DNA of 64,000 bases, taken from positions 32,464,895 to 32,528,894 of the forward strand of contig CM046311.1 of assembly GCA_025267735.1 (NCBI GenBank). Direction: 5' to 3'. The notes under the pieces are model-generated. The model was not told the origin of the DNA. It searched no databases and was given only the letters and a program-made list of their open reading frames with translations. This document shows positions 11,840 through 23,239 of the stretch, piece by piece. This DNA is from Mactra quadrangularis (Eukaryota > Mollusca > Bivalvia > Venerida > Mactridae). A program made the translations under genes and the position numbers. The stretch's first letter is position 1. Each line of letters begins with the position of its first letter.

Positions 11840-11868
11840 CTATTATTATTATTATTATTATTATTATA
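11840..11868. repeat. (ATT)n microsatellite
   Basis: About 29 bp of perfect ATT repeat. It is followed at 11868-11932 by ACCGCATTTGTATAGCGCTC...AAAAGCGCTTCACAA, a dispersed motif with inverted GCGCT ends that I know from many invertebrate repeats. Confidence 0.85.
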
Positions 11869-12350
11869 TACCGCATTTGTATAGCGCTCTTTTCATATTG
11901 AATATAAATGTTCAAAAGCGCTTCACAATCATATGCATAATTAGGAAAAACGAGATAAAATGAAAACCAAAATGATTAAGATATAAAAACATAAACTGAA
12001 AAATAATAATAAACTAAAATTTGTGATCAATAAAGTGCTCATAGTAGTTTAAAAACGACAACAACAACAAAACAAGTGAATTTTCAACTTAAAAAAAAAC
12101 CCAACAACGGCATGCGCTGTCTTCTGCAGAACCTCAACATTTCCGTTTTGTTTATGGCCAAGTGAAGTTGTGGTGGTTGGGACTGTTTAAGTTTGTTATG
12201 CATATGTGTATTGAGTCTGTTGTTTCCTCTGCATAATCTCACAATGGTTAATTGAAAAAACTTATATAAATGACGCTCCTGTCATGAAAACAAAATGAAA
12301 AATGTACTACTCTAAAGGTAACTGTGAGGTGATTTTGTGATGGGTTTCAT

Positions 12351-12610
12351 AGGCGGATCTAGCGGTGGGGGAGGGGGGGGTCCGGACACCCCCCCCCCTA
12401 GTTTTTGGAAAATGTACCTGTCCATTAGTGTATTTCTTGGGGCTTAATTTAGATTTAATGGTAATGTAGTTTTTACTATCAATAAGTTGCATTTTTTTCA
12501 GCAAAATGTGTATAATGTGGTTGTGGTTCGAGGTTCGGAACCCCCCTAGAAAAGTTCGCCCCCTAGAAAAGTTCGGACCCCCCTTGAACAAAATCCTGGA
12601 TCCACCCCTG
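12351..12610. mobile_element. 260-bp hAT-like MITE with 8-bp target duplication
   Basis: It is flanked by GGTTTCAT (12343-12350) and GGTTTCAA (12611-12618), 7 of 8 identical. The ends are AGGCGGATCTAG and ATCCTGGATCCACCCCTG, with G- and C-runs inside. An 8-bp target and CAGGGG-type tips are the habit of hAT elements. I see no transposase. Related sequence is at 18471-18712 and at the ends of 7911-9712. Confidence 0.75.
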
Positions 12611-12793
12611 GGTTTCAAACCAATAAATTACAATAGCAATGTACGAACCATTCTAATCTCTCTACAAGCATGTCATTGCAACGGAACAGTAGAGGGGTGT
12701 TTTAGTGATTTTTGCCTGAACGAACTATTATGTATGATAGAACGATAAAGAAACACCAATGGTACGATGGCTCGCTGGTCAATTACTATGGTA

Positions 12794-13380
12794 CAGGTCG
12801 TATTATAGGTCGTGCATGTTTTTGTACTTTAAACAATGGACTTGTCCACTAGATAGGTTAATAAGCTGATGCATGAATAGCATTTTACTGATTTAAACAT
12901 ATCACTTTGATATTTAACGTTTATTTTAAATAGTGTAAATGTACATTATAAATTTTACTGTAATAATAAAATAAGTGTTAACTATCTATCTATAAAATAG
13001 TAAAAATAGTTCATCCCTAAATATTGGTGTGTTATGAAAATGGGTATGTTTATAGTGCGTACAAAAAACAAAAAGTGTTTTGGTAAACATTAGAAATGAG
13101 ACAATCCATTTCTGGGGTTGGCAGTGATGAAAATAAAATGTGTGTAATTCATTGTAACAAAATTAGCATGATGGATACCACCATTTGTTGGTAAATCGTG
13201 CTTGTGTTGGTAAAAATCTTTTCCATTACACTAACAACTAAGACAATCGTAAAATATATCACATGTTTATGTTATTGTCATCCTGAGCGTCCCTCGTAGT
13301 GGATTAGTTAATTCTATTGTTATTATAAACATTGTTTTAGTTTTTTATACGCACTATATATACGCAATGTTTACGTGGAC
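12794..13380. mobile_element. TA-flanked AT-rich MITE (CAGGTCGTATT family), interrupted
   Basis: It starts TA|CAGGTCGTATTATAGGTC and ends TATACGCAATGTTTACGTGG, as in copies 15457-15720 and 31279-31573. The last bases of the right terminus are missing. A second MITE (13055-13354) is inserted into it. Confidence 0.75.
13055..13354. mobile_element. 300-bp nested MITE with TA target duplication
   Basis: Terminal inverted repeats GTGCGTACAAAAAAC (13055-13069) and GTTTTTTATACGCAC (13340-13354) match at 14 of 15 positions and are flanked by TA on both sides. Removing the segment restores the host MITE sequence seen at 15457 and 31279. TA targets suggest Tc1/mariner-type mobilisation (inference). 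Confidence 0.78.
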
Positions 13381-13520
13381 TATTATTTGACAACATTAAA
13401 CATGCACTTCATTAATATCCGTATTGATTTACGGCTTAGTTCGTATACATTCGTCAAGTTTCGTTGCTTTAATGAGTGACTCTATAAGGTATGGATAGAA
13501 AAATAACGATTGTATAATAT

Positions 13521-13592
13521 CCGTTTGTAGTGCAGTGGTAAAGCACTGACCTGTCAATCGAAATACCCTGCGTTCGATTCCCGCACAGGTTC
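13521..13592 (+). mobile_element. tRNA-like relic (GTC anticodon-like loop)
   Basis: The A box TAGTGCAGTGG, a D-stem GTGC/GCAC, CTGTCAA at the anticodon position and the B-box-like CGTTCGATTCC are spaced as in a tRNA. The acceptor stem does not pair, so this is a pseudo-tRNA or SINE head, perhaps from tRNA-Asp. Confidence 0.45.
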
Positions 13593-14004
13593 ATTTTTTG
13601 TAATTTCGCTAAGACCAGTAACATAGTAGCAACATTATGACTTATTTTATTTCACTTGACTAATTGGCTAAAAATTAATTATATATCATTTTACTAACCC
13701 CTAAAGTAATATATTCGTGAATTTACGGAGATATCATACGGAAATTCACGACTATGCATACAGATGATACAGTGCATGTTAAATGTTGCCAAATAATACC
13801 TGTAAAATTGTACAATGATGATACTACGATAGAACGATTATCTAAACACGATTATATCGCATTTTCATCATGGTACCATCATCGTAATCGTCGCACTATC
13901 ATTCTTCTATCAACGTTGCTTCACCATCGTGCATCGCGGTTCACTGAGGCAATAAAATGTCACATAGGTCCTATCTGAACATCTTCCATGAAAAATTGAC
14001 AATA

Positions 14005-14250
14005 ATGTCGCCCGAGGGGTGCGGGTTCGAATCCCACCCGGGGAGGTTTTACCCTTCCAAGAAAATTTGACAATAATGTCGATTTTCCTCCATTTATAAG
14101 ATATATGGAGAAGTTTCCGGCCTTCTGGAAGGGTAGGTGAGTACTGGTTATAGACAATGGTATAGGAAAGTTAAGTTAGGTGCGCTGGACGCCGTAAAAT
14201 GACCTAAACTGTGTTGACACGGAGTTAAACCCAGTAAAATAAATAAATAA
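14005..14250 (+). mobile_element. tRNA-derived SINE (family B)
   Basis: The B box GGGTTCGAATCCC at about 14021 is followed by a body (ACCCTTCCAAGAAAATTTG ... CTGGAAGGGTAGG) and the tail GGACGCCGTAAAATG...GGAGTTAAACCCAGTAAA. The body and tail recur at 37205-37410. The A-box half is missing. Confidence 0.7.
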
Positions 14251-15456
14251 CTAAACACCGAAAAAAACAGACTATAGTCTTTTGTTACTATACTACACGA
14301 AATCTTCACAGGGAAAATAGATGTAAACAACTACAGTCAAACTTGTCTATAGCGGTCAGCTAAGGGGCTGGCTGAAAGTGACCACTATTGACAGACGACC
14401 ACTATATGCAGGGTCTCTTAAAACAAACAAACAAATAGATATATACAAGAAATGTCTTTTATTTATGCTGTTTCATCACAATAATCATACTATACTCGTA
14501 TATTAACATTATATTTCATTTTACATACTGTATAAATTAATGTAAAGACATATTTTTCATTTGACAATGAATTGTAATTGGAAATGAAAGTATAAATCAA
14601 GCTATTTAGCTAAAAAGTATACGCCATTTTTTCAGATTTGATATATTGTCAAGCCGCATATCCACAGTTGATCTGATTGCAATAGAAAGATTCAATAACT
14701 TGTTATTTTCCACTTGAAAAGCATATTCATATACAGATATTGCTGGCCATGTCGACAAAAAATTGTAACTAACCGCGAAGCAAATAATTTCAATACGAAA
14801 ATATCTCCGATGATCAGAAAAATAATCTAAATAAAATGGTGCATTAACATTAACACAAATCGGTCCTAAACTAGTGACCATTGAACACGTTGAAGAGGGT
14901 CATGCTATATAAAGGGTCCAATCAGAACAAAACTGTTCGGGAGGACCCTGAACTGACCGTAGTGGACAGGGTCACGGTTTATAGAGGTGACCGTTAATAC
15001 AGGTTTCACTGTATATGTTTTACAAAATATACAAACAAGACAAGCGACGTGTAAGTGGCCTCTTGACAAGCCAAAAATATTGACACTTATGAGGTTTGTG
15101 CGGTGACTTACGTAAACAATATTAAACGTGTTTACGTATGATGATTTGAAGTTAAGCTTGTTGATGTAAACAATTTGTTTATGAACTTTGCCGGTTCCAT
15201 TAAAACGAATATTTACTATTTAGCGTGAAATATTATAACTTTTTAGAATTTCGGGCGATTTTAAGTTACAACCACAAATCGAAAACTAAGCGACCAAACA
15301 CATGTTTATCTTTAAAATGTAAACACTGCGTAAACCTACTCTCTAAACATATTTTTTTTGTCCGTCAATGCTTTTAAAGAAGTAGGTATGGCTTATCATA
15401 GTTTAGTTAGTATAAACATATGTTATTGACATTTCATTGTATAAAATTACTATGTA

Positions 15457-15720
15457 AAGGTCGTATTCTAGGACATGCGTGTTTTTGTACTTTAAACAAT
15501 GGACTTGCCCACTAAATAGGTGAATAAGCTATTGCTTGAACAGCATTTTAATGATTTAAACATACCACTTTGATATTAAACATTTATTTTAAATAGTGTA
15601 CATGCACATTATAAATTTTATATAATGATATGTTTATAATATAATATAAGATGAAACTAACTTGACTATAAATTTGTAAATATTTGTGTTTATATACGCA
15701 ATGTTTACGTGGATGACCTG
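15457..15720. mobile_element. TA-flanked MITE, CAGGTCGTATT family
   Basis: 264 bp between TA (15455-15456) and TA (15721-15722). It begins AAGGTCGTATTCTAGG and ends TTTACGTGGATGACCTG. Its interior matches 12794-13054 and 31279-31573, including ACTTTAAACAATGGACTTG. A decayed inverted half copy is at about 15780-15870. Confidence 0.78.
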
Positions 15721-15869
15721 TATATGTGTTCTAGTTATATTAAATGTTAAATATAAAACGGTATGTATAAGTAAAATGATATACATGTAAAAAGCATCGC
15801 CCTATTTACCTAGTGAATGGACAAATCCATTATATAAAGTACACAAATATGCATGACCTGTAATTAAAA

Positions 15870-17215
15870 TAATAAAGGTTATATATAAATTCAACATCCG
15901 TGATCGTTTTGTCATAAAGTCAACATAAAAATATTTTATGACACGAGCCGTAATAAAAAATAAAATAGACGACAATTATGTACCTTTTTTTTATAAAATA
16001 CCCAGTTTCTGTGGTTTCTAGACTTTCGGCAATTTTTCCGAAAGGCTTAAGTTATACCACAAAACGAAAACTATCGATGTGTCAAATGCCCGACCAGTTT
16101 AACCTGCGGAGTGATACATATGTCTCTGATTTACTACGCAGTCAATTCCTAAGCGATAAAAGCAGTTCCGTCAATCAACTGACGCGTCTTTGCTTTAGTG
16201 TCAGTGACTGGTGTTTACTTATATCTATAGGCGTTTGAATGGGCGGAATGAAATCTCGTTAATACATTAAGCAGTAGTATTTGCCAGCAATACAGGATAG
16301 AATAAACACCTCGCCGGCATTTTTGCCCTGCTCGATTCGTACTTGGATCTAATGAGTAAGGAGTAATCATTAGTATGGATTTGTTAGGTTTCAATGTGTA
16401 GAAAGTCTTTCTGTATTTCAATACTTTGATTTGGTATCGTATCAAACTAGTAGACACCAATGGTGAACAGAATCTAAACAATAAATGGAAAATCCTTTTT
16501 ATAATTATCGTAATGTTGAATATGAATATAGCTTGGTTCATTTTGTCCTTACGTCTTTCCGCCATGTTTGTTTACCATGTCAGTTGTGTTTGAACAGAAC
16601 AGAACTTATCTTTTTGTCACAGTTTACATGGTGAAGACATGTGAACAAATATAAATATAAATAAATACGCCAGTACAATTTTCAATAGTAAAGAAAAAAC
16701 TGTCAAATTGAATTGGTGTAGCTGTTTATGTCACATGGTTATCATGGTGTCATAATTTGCGCCAACTTTTAAAAATGTCCAAGTGTGACATTATACATCA
16801 AGGGTTGCCCGCAAGATTGTAGTAAGTACATTGAGTCAAAGAGTGAGTTACTATTGTCTTGTGGGCAACCTCGACGTATACATGTAATAAAAAAGTAAGT
16901 TTGAAATAACCGAGTTCGTAATCAGTTATATTTGAATAGGGCGAATGTATTTACATAACAATTACATGGTTCAAAATTAATTTACAAGTACAGCCGCCTA
17001 ACACGAATATATTTATAATAGCAATTATCTTAAAGTATGTTGGCCAATAACAGAAACATTATTAGTAAGCACAACACGATTGTGACACTTTTGAAATAAA
17101 CGAATGCGCAAAAATATGTTCATGTATTTCAATTACACATATTTTAAATCGAATTCAGTAAAGAAATGGCGACTGGCATAGTTTAGAACAAAGACGCTTT
17201 ATATATTGTATATTT
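15870..17215. other. Non-coding AT-rich DNA with one hairpin
   Basis: I see no gene. An imperfect hairpin with 23-nt arms (GGTTGCCCGCAAGATTGTAG and partner ending TGTGGGCAACC) and a loop of about 22 nt is at 16803-16870. ORFs at 15978-16238 and 16215-16565 show no recognisable features. Confidence 0.4.
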
Positions 17216-17660
17216 CTAGCTCACCTAGGCATGGCGTGCTCAAGGTGAGCGATACTCTCCTGTGCTTTGGCCAAATGTTTCACCTTTGTTCTCATTTTAA
17301 CGAAATGTAATGGTGGTTTATTTACTGAGCTGCAAAGAGAGCGTAGGTGAGCTCTTGTGCTCGGACTTGTCTGTCATGTGTCATGCGTGTGCCGTTCGGC
17401 AGCATTTGGACTAAAACCAAATTTCTCTAAACTTACATTGTTGATAAAACTTTGCAGGAATATTCCTGGCATGGATCATTTTTCAAGTTGACCAAGATAT
17501 TATGCATCTGAAGTCAAAATTGACCTCGTCCTAGCTTTAGATTACTTAAACATTTCAATTGAATTGTAGTTTCTTGTGGACGATAAAATCTACATTTTCA
17601 CCCACAGTTCACCCACAGTTGGGTTGGCAAATATTTTGGTTAAGGCACATTTTGATATTA
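17216..17660. repeat. Dispersed molluscan-type repeat (GCTCACC...GGTGAGC)
   Basis: It starts AGCTCACCTAGGCATGGCGT and includes GGTGAGCTCTTGTGCTCGG, GTGCCGTTCGGCAGCATTTG and GGACTAAAACCAAATTTCTC. This word pattern is one I associate with a widespread bivalve and gastropod repeat; a repeat-library search would confirm it. No ORF. Confidence 0.45.
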
Positions 17661-17992
17661 ATTAACTTTGTCTTGTCCGTCTTTCCACTGAACATTAAAG
17701 TTTTAAATAGCAATCACTGACTAAAACCAACCAAAATAACTTATTAACATTTCGCAACTTATTTTGTTGCTTTTTCCCTTTAGTAATTAATATATTTGTT
17801 CTAGTTTTCATCTAAACAACGTCGCTTGCGTGCAAAAACATTTGATAAGTTTATCTTAACAAAAAATGATTGTGATTGGTTAAAAGCAGGAGCAGCAGTT
17901 AATTGCGGTTAAAATTTAATTTATTATATGTCACTAGTACAAAAACCATGTTCTCAATATTTATTACATTAAGTGACGTCATACTATTTCGA

Positions 17993-18056
17993 CCAATCAC
18001 AGCATCGCGTTATTGCATTGCCTGAATTTTGTGTCCGGTTCAGTTTGCTATATAAA
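17993..18056 (+). promoter_or_regulatory. Core promoter of WAP gene 1 (CCAAT and TATA)
   Basis: CCAATCAC at 17993-18000 and TATATAAA at 18049-18056 lie 107 bp before the ATG. The same pair with the same spacing precedes the other two WAP genes. Confidence 0.7.
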
Positions 18057-18162
18057 TACGTACTTTAAATAACTGTTTTATCAATTGGAAATATAAACTG
18101 TATATTTAAATTGTGTATTTTAATAGATTTATTTATTTAATTTAACTGTAACATTATCCATC

Positions 18163-21100
18163 ATGCGTGTTTCTATCGCTTTGCTTTTCATCGTTGTAAC
18201 AGGTTAGTTATTTTCACAAACCATTGCCTTTTTTATTAGTGACTATGATGTATTTTAAGTGCACGGTGTCCTAAAAAGGAGGTTCTTGTACAAATTAAGT
18301 TTAAAATGAATCTGAACATTTTTACCGCAAGTAATTATTCTATAATCAAAGTTAATTTATGTTTGAGTTGACTAATATAGATAAACTACAGATGTAATAA
18401 ACCATAGGCAGACCAAAGGGGGATTATGGCCCATAATCCCCCATTGTTCTGCCTATGGTTTATTACATCTGGACCCCTCCCCATTCGAATTTCCAAAAGT
18501 TGCCCGTCCATGAGTGTATTTTTGTTCTGTAAACCATATTAAGTAGCATGACACATTTTTTCTCGGGCTCGCTTCAATTTATTGTGTTTAACATAATCTG
18601 ATAATTTTGCATATTTTATTTTTAATATGTTTCGTTATTTTGCAAACAGTGTATAATGTGGTTGTGTGTCGAAAGATTGGACTCCCCCTTAGCAAAAAAT
18701 CCTGGAATCCGCCCTGATTAATTGTGGTTTAAGATTTAACTAAGATGACTGTTTGCTTTTACGCATATGTGAATTTGTGAATCTAAAAAGGTTGTTTACT
18801 GGGATAACGGGACACAGTGGACCATCGAACTGCTTGTTATAACCGGTTTTAACCTAATACACTGTTTATGTTTACTGTTTATTCATATCGTTGTTTACAG
18901 CCGCTGAGAAAATATGTGCTGGTGAATGAACAAATTAGTTGCGTAAAATAAAACTGATGCATTAAATAATATTTCTTGACATCACACTACAATAGAACAT
19001 AAAACAATGCTTAATAATTTTAATTATTTGAATTGTATCTTTAAAAAACATGTTTCCATATGATGACAACAAAACCAAGAAGGCACCCAAGCACACCATA
19101 GATGGGAGAGTTTGTGTTATCCTTTATTTTTTTCAGCATTAGTCTTTTTACTGGCACCAGTTTTTTATATATACATGTATATATATTTTACCTATGAGCA
19201 CTTCACTATAACTTATGTTAACAGATCTGTAATTTAATACATATTTTATTCAATGAATAACAGATCTGTGATACGATGCTTAAGAGAAGATTTTCCACTC
19301 TCATGCCCCCAAGTTTTTTTTTACATTTTTGCTGCTATGTGCTCTTCACTTTAACTTTTATTTACAAATCTGTAAGACGATGCCCAGGAGGAGATATTTC
19401 CACACTACTTGAAGAAGACAGTGCACAGGTTTGAGAAAAATGTCAAAATTTAAATTTCATTTTAAGGGTTGACAAACATATCGCATACACTGGTGTCAAC
19501 AGTTAATGGCGGAAACCCGTTAGTTTCTTGCTTTTGTTTTTTGTTTGTGGCGATCCTTTTATAACATAACTTTAAAATTCTGAAACATCTCATCTTTGCT
19601 TTTTTGACTGTGTGTTAGATCAGTAGTGTGTTCAATTACACAAAACGTTACAGAACGTTACATAACGATACACTCTGAACTCCTCGGCCATTCGCTGCGA
19701 ATAACCTCATTTAATACACAAATGTGAGATAGTTAAGGCAATGAGTGATGTTTCAAAATTTACGGACTAAAAACGAAACATCACTCAATGCCTAAACGAT
19801 CATTTATTTGTTTACTTTAACACCCGGTTGTTTAAAAAGCGTCTTAATATGTCCGAGATTATTTGCAACGAATGGCAGAGGAGTTCCGAATGTATCGTTA
19901 CGGAACGTTTTGTAACGTTCGCGGTAACTGAACACAGGGCTGTTATTTTAAATGTTGTTGTTCCTGATATATTAGCTTAACTCCTTTAAACTTAATTTAT
20001 CTTCTGTTATTTCATCATTATATCAAACATTTTTCTTCTTCTATCTTCAGTTGTTCAAGGCCAGTATGGACACACAAGATTCCCACCACGTGACGTGTGT
20101 AGAAATCGTGGCAACATAGGTACATGTCTTGGCTTCGCTAACCCACCTTGTCCAAGTGGCACCACATGTACACCTATTCCAAACAGCGACGGTGGACTCT
20201 GCTGCATTGATAGACCAAGTATGTACTTTTTTTTTAAATTTCATTCGAAAGTCTTCGTCTTTTCCGAGTTAAGTACGGAAATGGCCGATGTTCACATCTG
20301 TAAATATTATACTTTTATACGAAAATCGTCTTTATTTCGAGTTAACTATGGAAAAAAACGGTTCCATATTTCCAATATGCGGGTCTCGATTAATTTAACT
20401 ATACAGTCATTATTTTTGAATATGCGTGTCCCGAAAAAAGGTTAATTTTACTTTCCCAAATTTTTCATAATTGATGTACCCTTTCACTTTTATAAAATTG
20501 AGATTTTATAGTAGTTTGAAGTAACATTCGCTGGATAAAATTTATACTTCAAACAAAAAAAACCATAGACAAAGCCAAGTATTATTTTTTTAAAGATATA
20601 TTTCTTTTTTCTCATGCTACTCTTTTCTTTATGTAGATCGACGATGCAGAGGCTCATGTGGGGGTTTTGTTGGACCATGTCGTGAACCAGGTTATGAATG
20701 TATAAATATACCCGGAACTCCAATTGGTAACTGTTGTAGAAGACAATCTAATGGAGGTTAGTGGTTTATTTATTATTTTCAATGATCACTAGTCACATAC
20801 AGGCACTTGTAGGCGTGGCTTCAATGATCACTATTCAACTACGGGTACTTTAAGGGTTAGGGTACAATCATAGATTTCGACAATGATCTTTAGTCATATC
20901 CAGGTACAATAATGTATAATCACAATGAACACTAGTCACATACAGGTACTTGTAGATGTGGCTACAATAATGATAATGATCAGTAGTCACATACCGCTAC
21001 ATTAATCCTCTGCAATCTAAATCTAGCAGAGCATACATTTCAATAAAAACACTTTATAAGCAAGTTTTGATTCAGATATTTTGTTAATTATTTTTACTTA

Positions 21101-21608
21101 ACTTGGTCAAGTGCTTGCTAGAAGAGCGGGCGTGACTCAGTGGTTACTTTTAATCATTGGATAGCCAGATCCGCGTAAGCTCAAATAACATCCAAAACCT
21201 GTCTCGTTGTTCCATTGAGAAATTTGTCCTTAGTTATTCATCAATACTGTTGGCACCAAGAAGCGGACTAAGGTGTTAATAACCTAAGTTGTATGAACTT
21301 GTTTCACGTTTGAGGTTAATAATTTGTATGCATATAGTACTGCTCCGGGATCCACGAAGATGGGGACTGCAGCATTCCACTAGAGTGCCTTGCCTTACTT
21401 CTGTTCTGTATATGTACGTGGTTCTGTAAGCAAGTTTTCTTTTATTACAGGTCAATGCCCACCAGCGACTGCTCAAGCCGGAATATGTGTGTTTCGCCCT
21501 GGTTACAATTGTATAAGTAATAGTGAATGCCGTAGAGGACAAATCTGCTGCCCAGAAGGATGTGGAAAAGTCTGCAAGTATCCAACAAGAGGCCCATACC
21601 CATACTAA
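18163..21608 (+). CDS. Secreted three-module cysteine-rich protein with C-terminal WAP domain (gene 1)
   Basis: Four exons: 18163-18202, 20051-20218, 20637-20756 and 21451-21608, all GT-AG and all phase 1, giving 161 residues. Residues 1-17 form a signal peptide split by intron 1. Exon 2 carries a six-cysteine module (C30, C39, C47, C53, C64, C65). Exon 3 carries another six (C73, C77, C84, C91, C102, C103). Exon 4 carries a canonical eight-cysteine WAP/four-disulfide-core domain (C112, C122, C130, C136, C142, C143, C147, C151; ICCPEGCGKVC). A short tail ends in RGPYPY. WAP domains are known in protease inhibitors, antimicrobial proteins and mollusc shell matrix; which applies is not visible. 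First of a tandem set of three. AATAAA signals occur at 21974 and 22037. Symmetric phase-1 exons suggest module shuffling. The middle six-cysteine exon is absent from genes 2 and 3. Confidence 0.88.
18390..18470. repeat. Near-perfect 40-bp-arm palindrome at the edge of a MITE
   Basis: Arms 18390-18429 and 18431-18470 are reverse complements at 38 of 40 positions around a single central base. The arm contains CATAGGCAGACC, a variant of the CATAGGCGGATCC transposon terminus. It lies in intron 1 of WAP gene 1. Confidence 0.9.
18471..18712. mobile_element. hAT-like MITE copy in intron 1 of WAP gene 1
   Basis: Blocks shared with 12351-12610 include GTCCATGAGTGTATTT (a variant of GTCCATTAGTGTATTT), GTGTATAATGTGGTTGTG and the right end AAAATCCTGGAATCCGCCCTG. 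Its left terminus is replaced by the palindrome at 18390-18470. Confidence 0.65.
19631..19936. mobile_element. Palindromic foldback MITE, copy 2
   Basis: The tips GTGTTCAATTACAC and GGTAACTGAACAC are inverted, followed inward by CGTTACAGAACGTTAC-type blocks, GAACTCCTCGGCCATTCGC and, at the other side, GCGAATGGCAGAGGAGTTC-like sequence. The inner inverted pair AAGGCAATGAGTGATGTTTC and GAAACATCACTCAATGCC is present. It lies in intron 1 of WAP gene 1. Confidence 0.75.
20779..21003. repeat. Degenerate 50-60-bp tandem repeat in WAP gene 1 intron 3
   Basis: About five units share CAATGATCACTAGTCACATA followed by CAGGTACTTGTAG-type sequence. Units differ by substitutions and small indels. Confidence 0.6.
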
Positions 21609-21973
21609 AATGATTGGTTAAACAACTAGATCTCTGAATTTATTCTTTAATCAAAAACAAAACAACGTCATTTTTCTTTGTATTTTTAAACAATGTTGAA
21701 ATTGGTTATTCGAAACTTACACTCGAATGCTACACTCGGCAAATTTCAAAAATCATGTCCATGTACTAATTTTATCTTTAAAACTGAATAATCATATAAA
21801 CTAAGATATGTTCGTTTGGTGAGTTGATCCGATAACCGATACGAAATTTGATCGAGAGCAAGTTCAATATTGTTTACTGGTATAAACGTGTTAAAAATGA
21901 TGTTGGTAGTACATTTGTATTGTTAAAATTTACATAATCCAAAATGACGTTGTGTGTGTACTTGTGTATGTAA

Positions 21974-22042
21974 AATAAATATAATTTTGTTAAAAGGTGA
22001 AATCAGCTTGTGTGTATACGTTGCTTGTTTATTTATAATAAA
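21974..22042 (+). terminator. Poly(A) signals of WAP gene 1
   Basis: AATAAA at 21974-21979 and 22037-22042, about 370-430 bp after the stop codon. No earlier AATAAA was seen after the stop. Confidence 0.55.
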
Positions 22043-22139
22043 GAATTTTAAGAAATTAGAAATTGTATTGTCGTTGTTGGAGAATAAATCAGTAGCCTGA
22101 TCAATTACCCCGAAAGTTCCAAAACGTTAGGGTCGGAAC

Positions 22140-22262
22140 TGCTCAACCCAAAGACAACTCAACCCGAGACAACTCAATCCCCAACTAACGGGTTGAGTTG
22201 TCCCAACTTTGGATATAGTTATCCACGGATTGAGTTGTCTTCGTGTTGAGTTGTCCGGGACA
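22140..22262. repeat. Short element of alternating GACAACTCAAC / GTTGAGTTGTC words
   Basis: The left half has two or three GACAACTCAA(C/T)CC words, and the right half has three in reverse complement (GGGTTGAGTTGTCC, GATTGAGTTGTC, GTTGAGTTGTCC). The same words bound the block at 32322-33016. A foldback repeat family is the best reading. Confidence 0.6.
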
Positions 22263-22299
22263 ACTTGTCCCGTACGTAACTTTCGCTAACAGTAGTTAC

Positions 22300-22930
22300 T
22301 GAACAATCGCCAGTAGGGATGTGGAATTTCATATCATCTCACATGTCCACGAACAATTGAAAGGTGCAATTATGTGCACCCTTTCATAAAATTCTTACGA
22401 AAAAAATTATCGTAAGTCAATTTCATAATTTTGCAGTTCTAAGTCAGAAGGATTATAAAATTAACTACGATACGATATTTAAAAGGTATACAATATTCTA
22501 TATTATTCAATAATATTTAAAATAATTGATAGGCAAAAAAGTGACCGTATTATTACGTATCATACGTTTCTTACTTTTGACTTACGATGATTTTCATCGT
22601 AAGATTTTTTGTAAAAAGTGCCACTGCTTGACAATGGAGGATCAACAGGAGGGCCAAACATTCAACGTTTCATTAAATTCCTCCAGATAGGTGATTCCTC
22701 ACCGTACCCATTTACATCTGGGTATAATGGAACAACTCTCAATTTCTTACTTAAGGAAATCGGCTGTGTCCCTTGTTGGTTCGATCCTAGGACCTCTCTA
22801 TCATTTTTCCTTTTGGTTAACGTCATTTATCTTTCAAGGTGACATAATTGATAAGTCAAATTTTCTGCAACAAGAAATGTAATGTTGAAACCACATTAAA
22901 GCCGGAATTTTTCACTTCGATGTTTTAGGA
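22300..22930. other. Intergenic DNA with decayed SINE-like sequence
   Basis: No gene seen. 22620-22830 contains TACATCTGGGTATAATG and GGTTCGATCCTAGGACCTC, resembling the minus-strand SINE at 25965 in weak form. Confidence 0.4.
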
Positions 22931-23002
22931 CATTCGGAACAAACTCGGCAATCATCTACGAAGATTTATCTGCGTAGAAGATCGCCGAAAAAGTTCCGAA
23001 TG
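22931..23002. repeat. 72-bp hairpin (CATTCGGAAC arms)
   Basis: Arms of about 35 nt (CATTCGGAAC...CGGC.ATC.TCTACG.AGAT) are reverse complements with a handful of mismatches and almost no loop. This is a foldback mini-element with no gene. Confidence 0.75.
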
Positions 23003-23111
23003 TGTATCAAGTACCAATGAAGACAACTGTGTATTGATTTTTATGCTTATTGTGTTCGAGTTATATTTCTTTAAAAGTAGTTGATGAAAGAAGACGAGGC
23101 GGAGAGCCGGC

Positions 23112-23182
23112 CAAACTCGTAACAGCGACTTTATTGCTACGTTAAAGAAGCAACGTGTGACGTAACCGCTGTAAGGAGTTTG
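23112..23182. mobile_element. 71-bp MITE with 9-bp target duplication
   Basis: The direct repeat AGAGCCGGC is at 23103-23111 and 23183-23191. Terminal inverted repeats CAAACTCGTAACAGCG and CGCTGTAAGGAGTTTG match at 14 of 16 positions. The terminus resembles CAATCTCCGTAAACAG of the 402-bp element (32606), which also makes 9-bp duplications. Confidence 0.8.
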
Positions 23183-23239
23183 AGAGCCGGCATGAATAAA
23201 AGTTACGAAGTTTCACTTGGATTTTGATAATTTGTCTTG

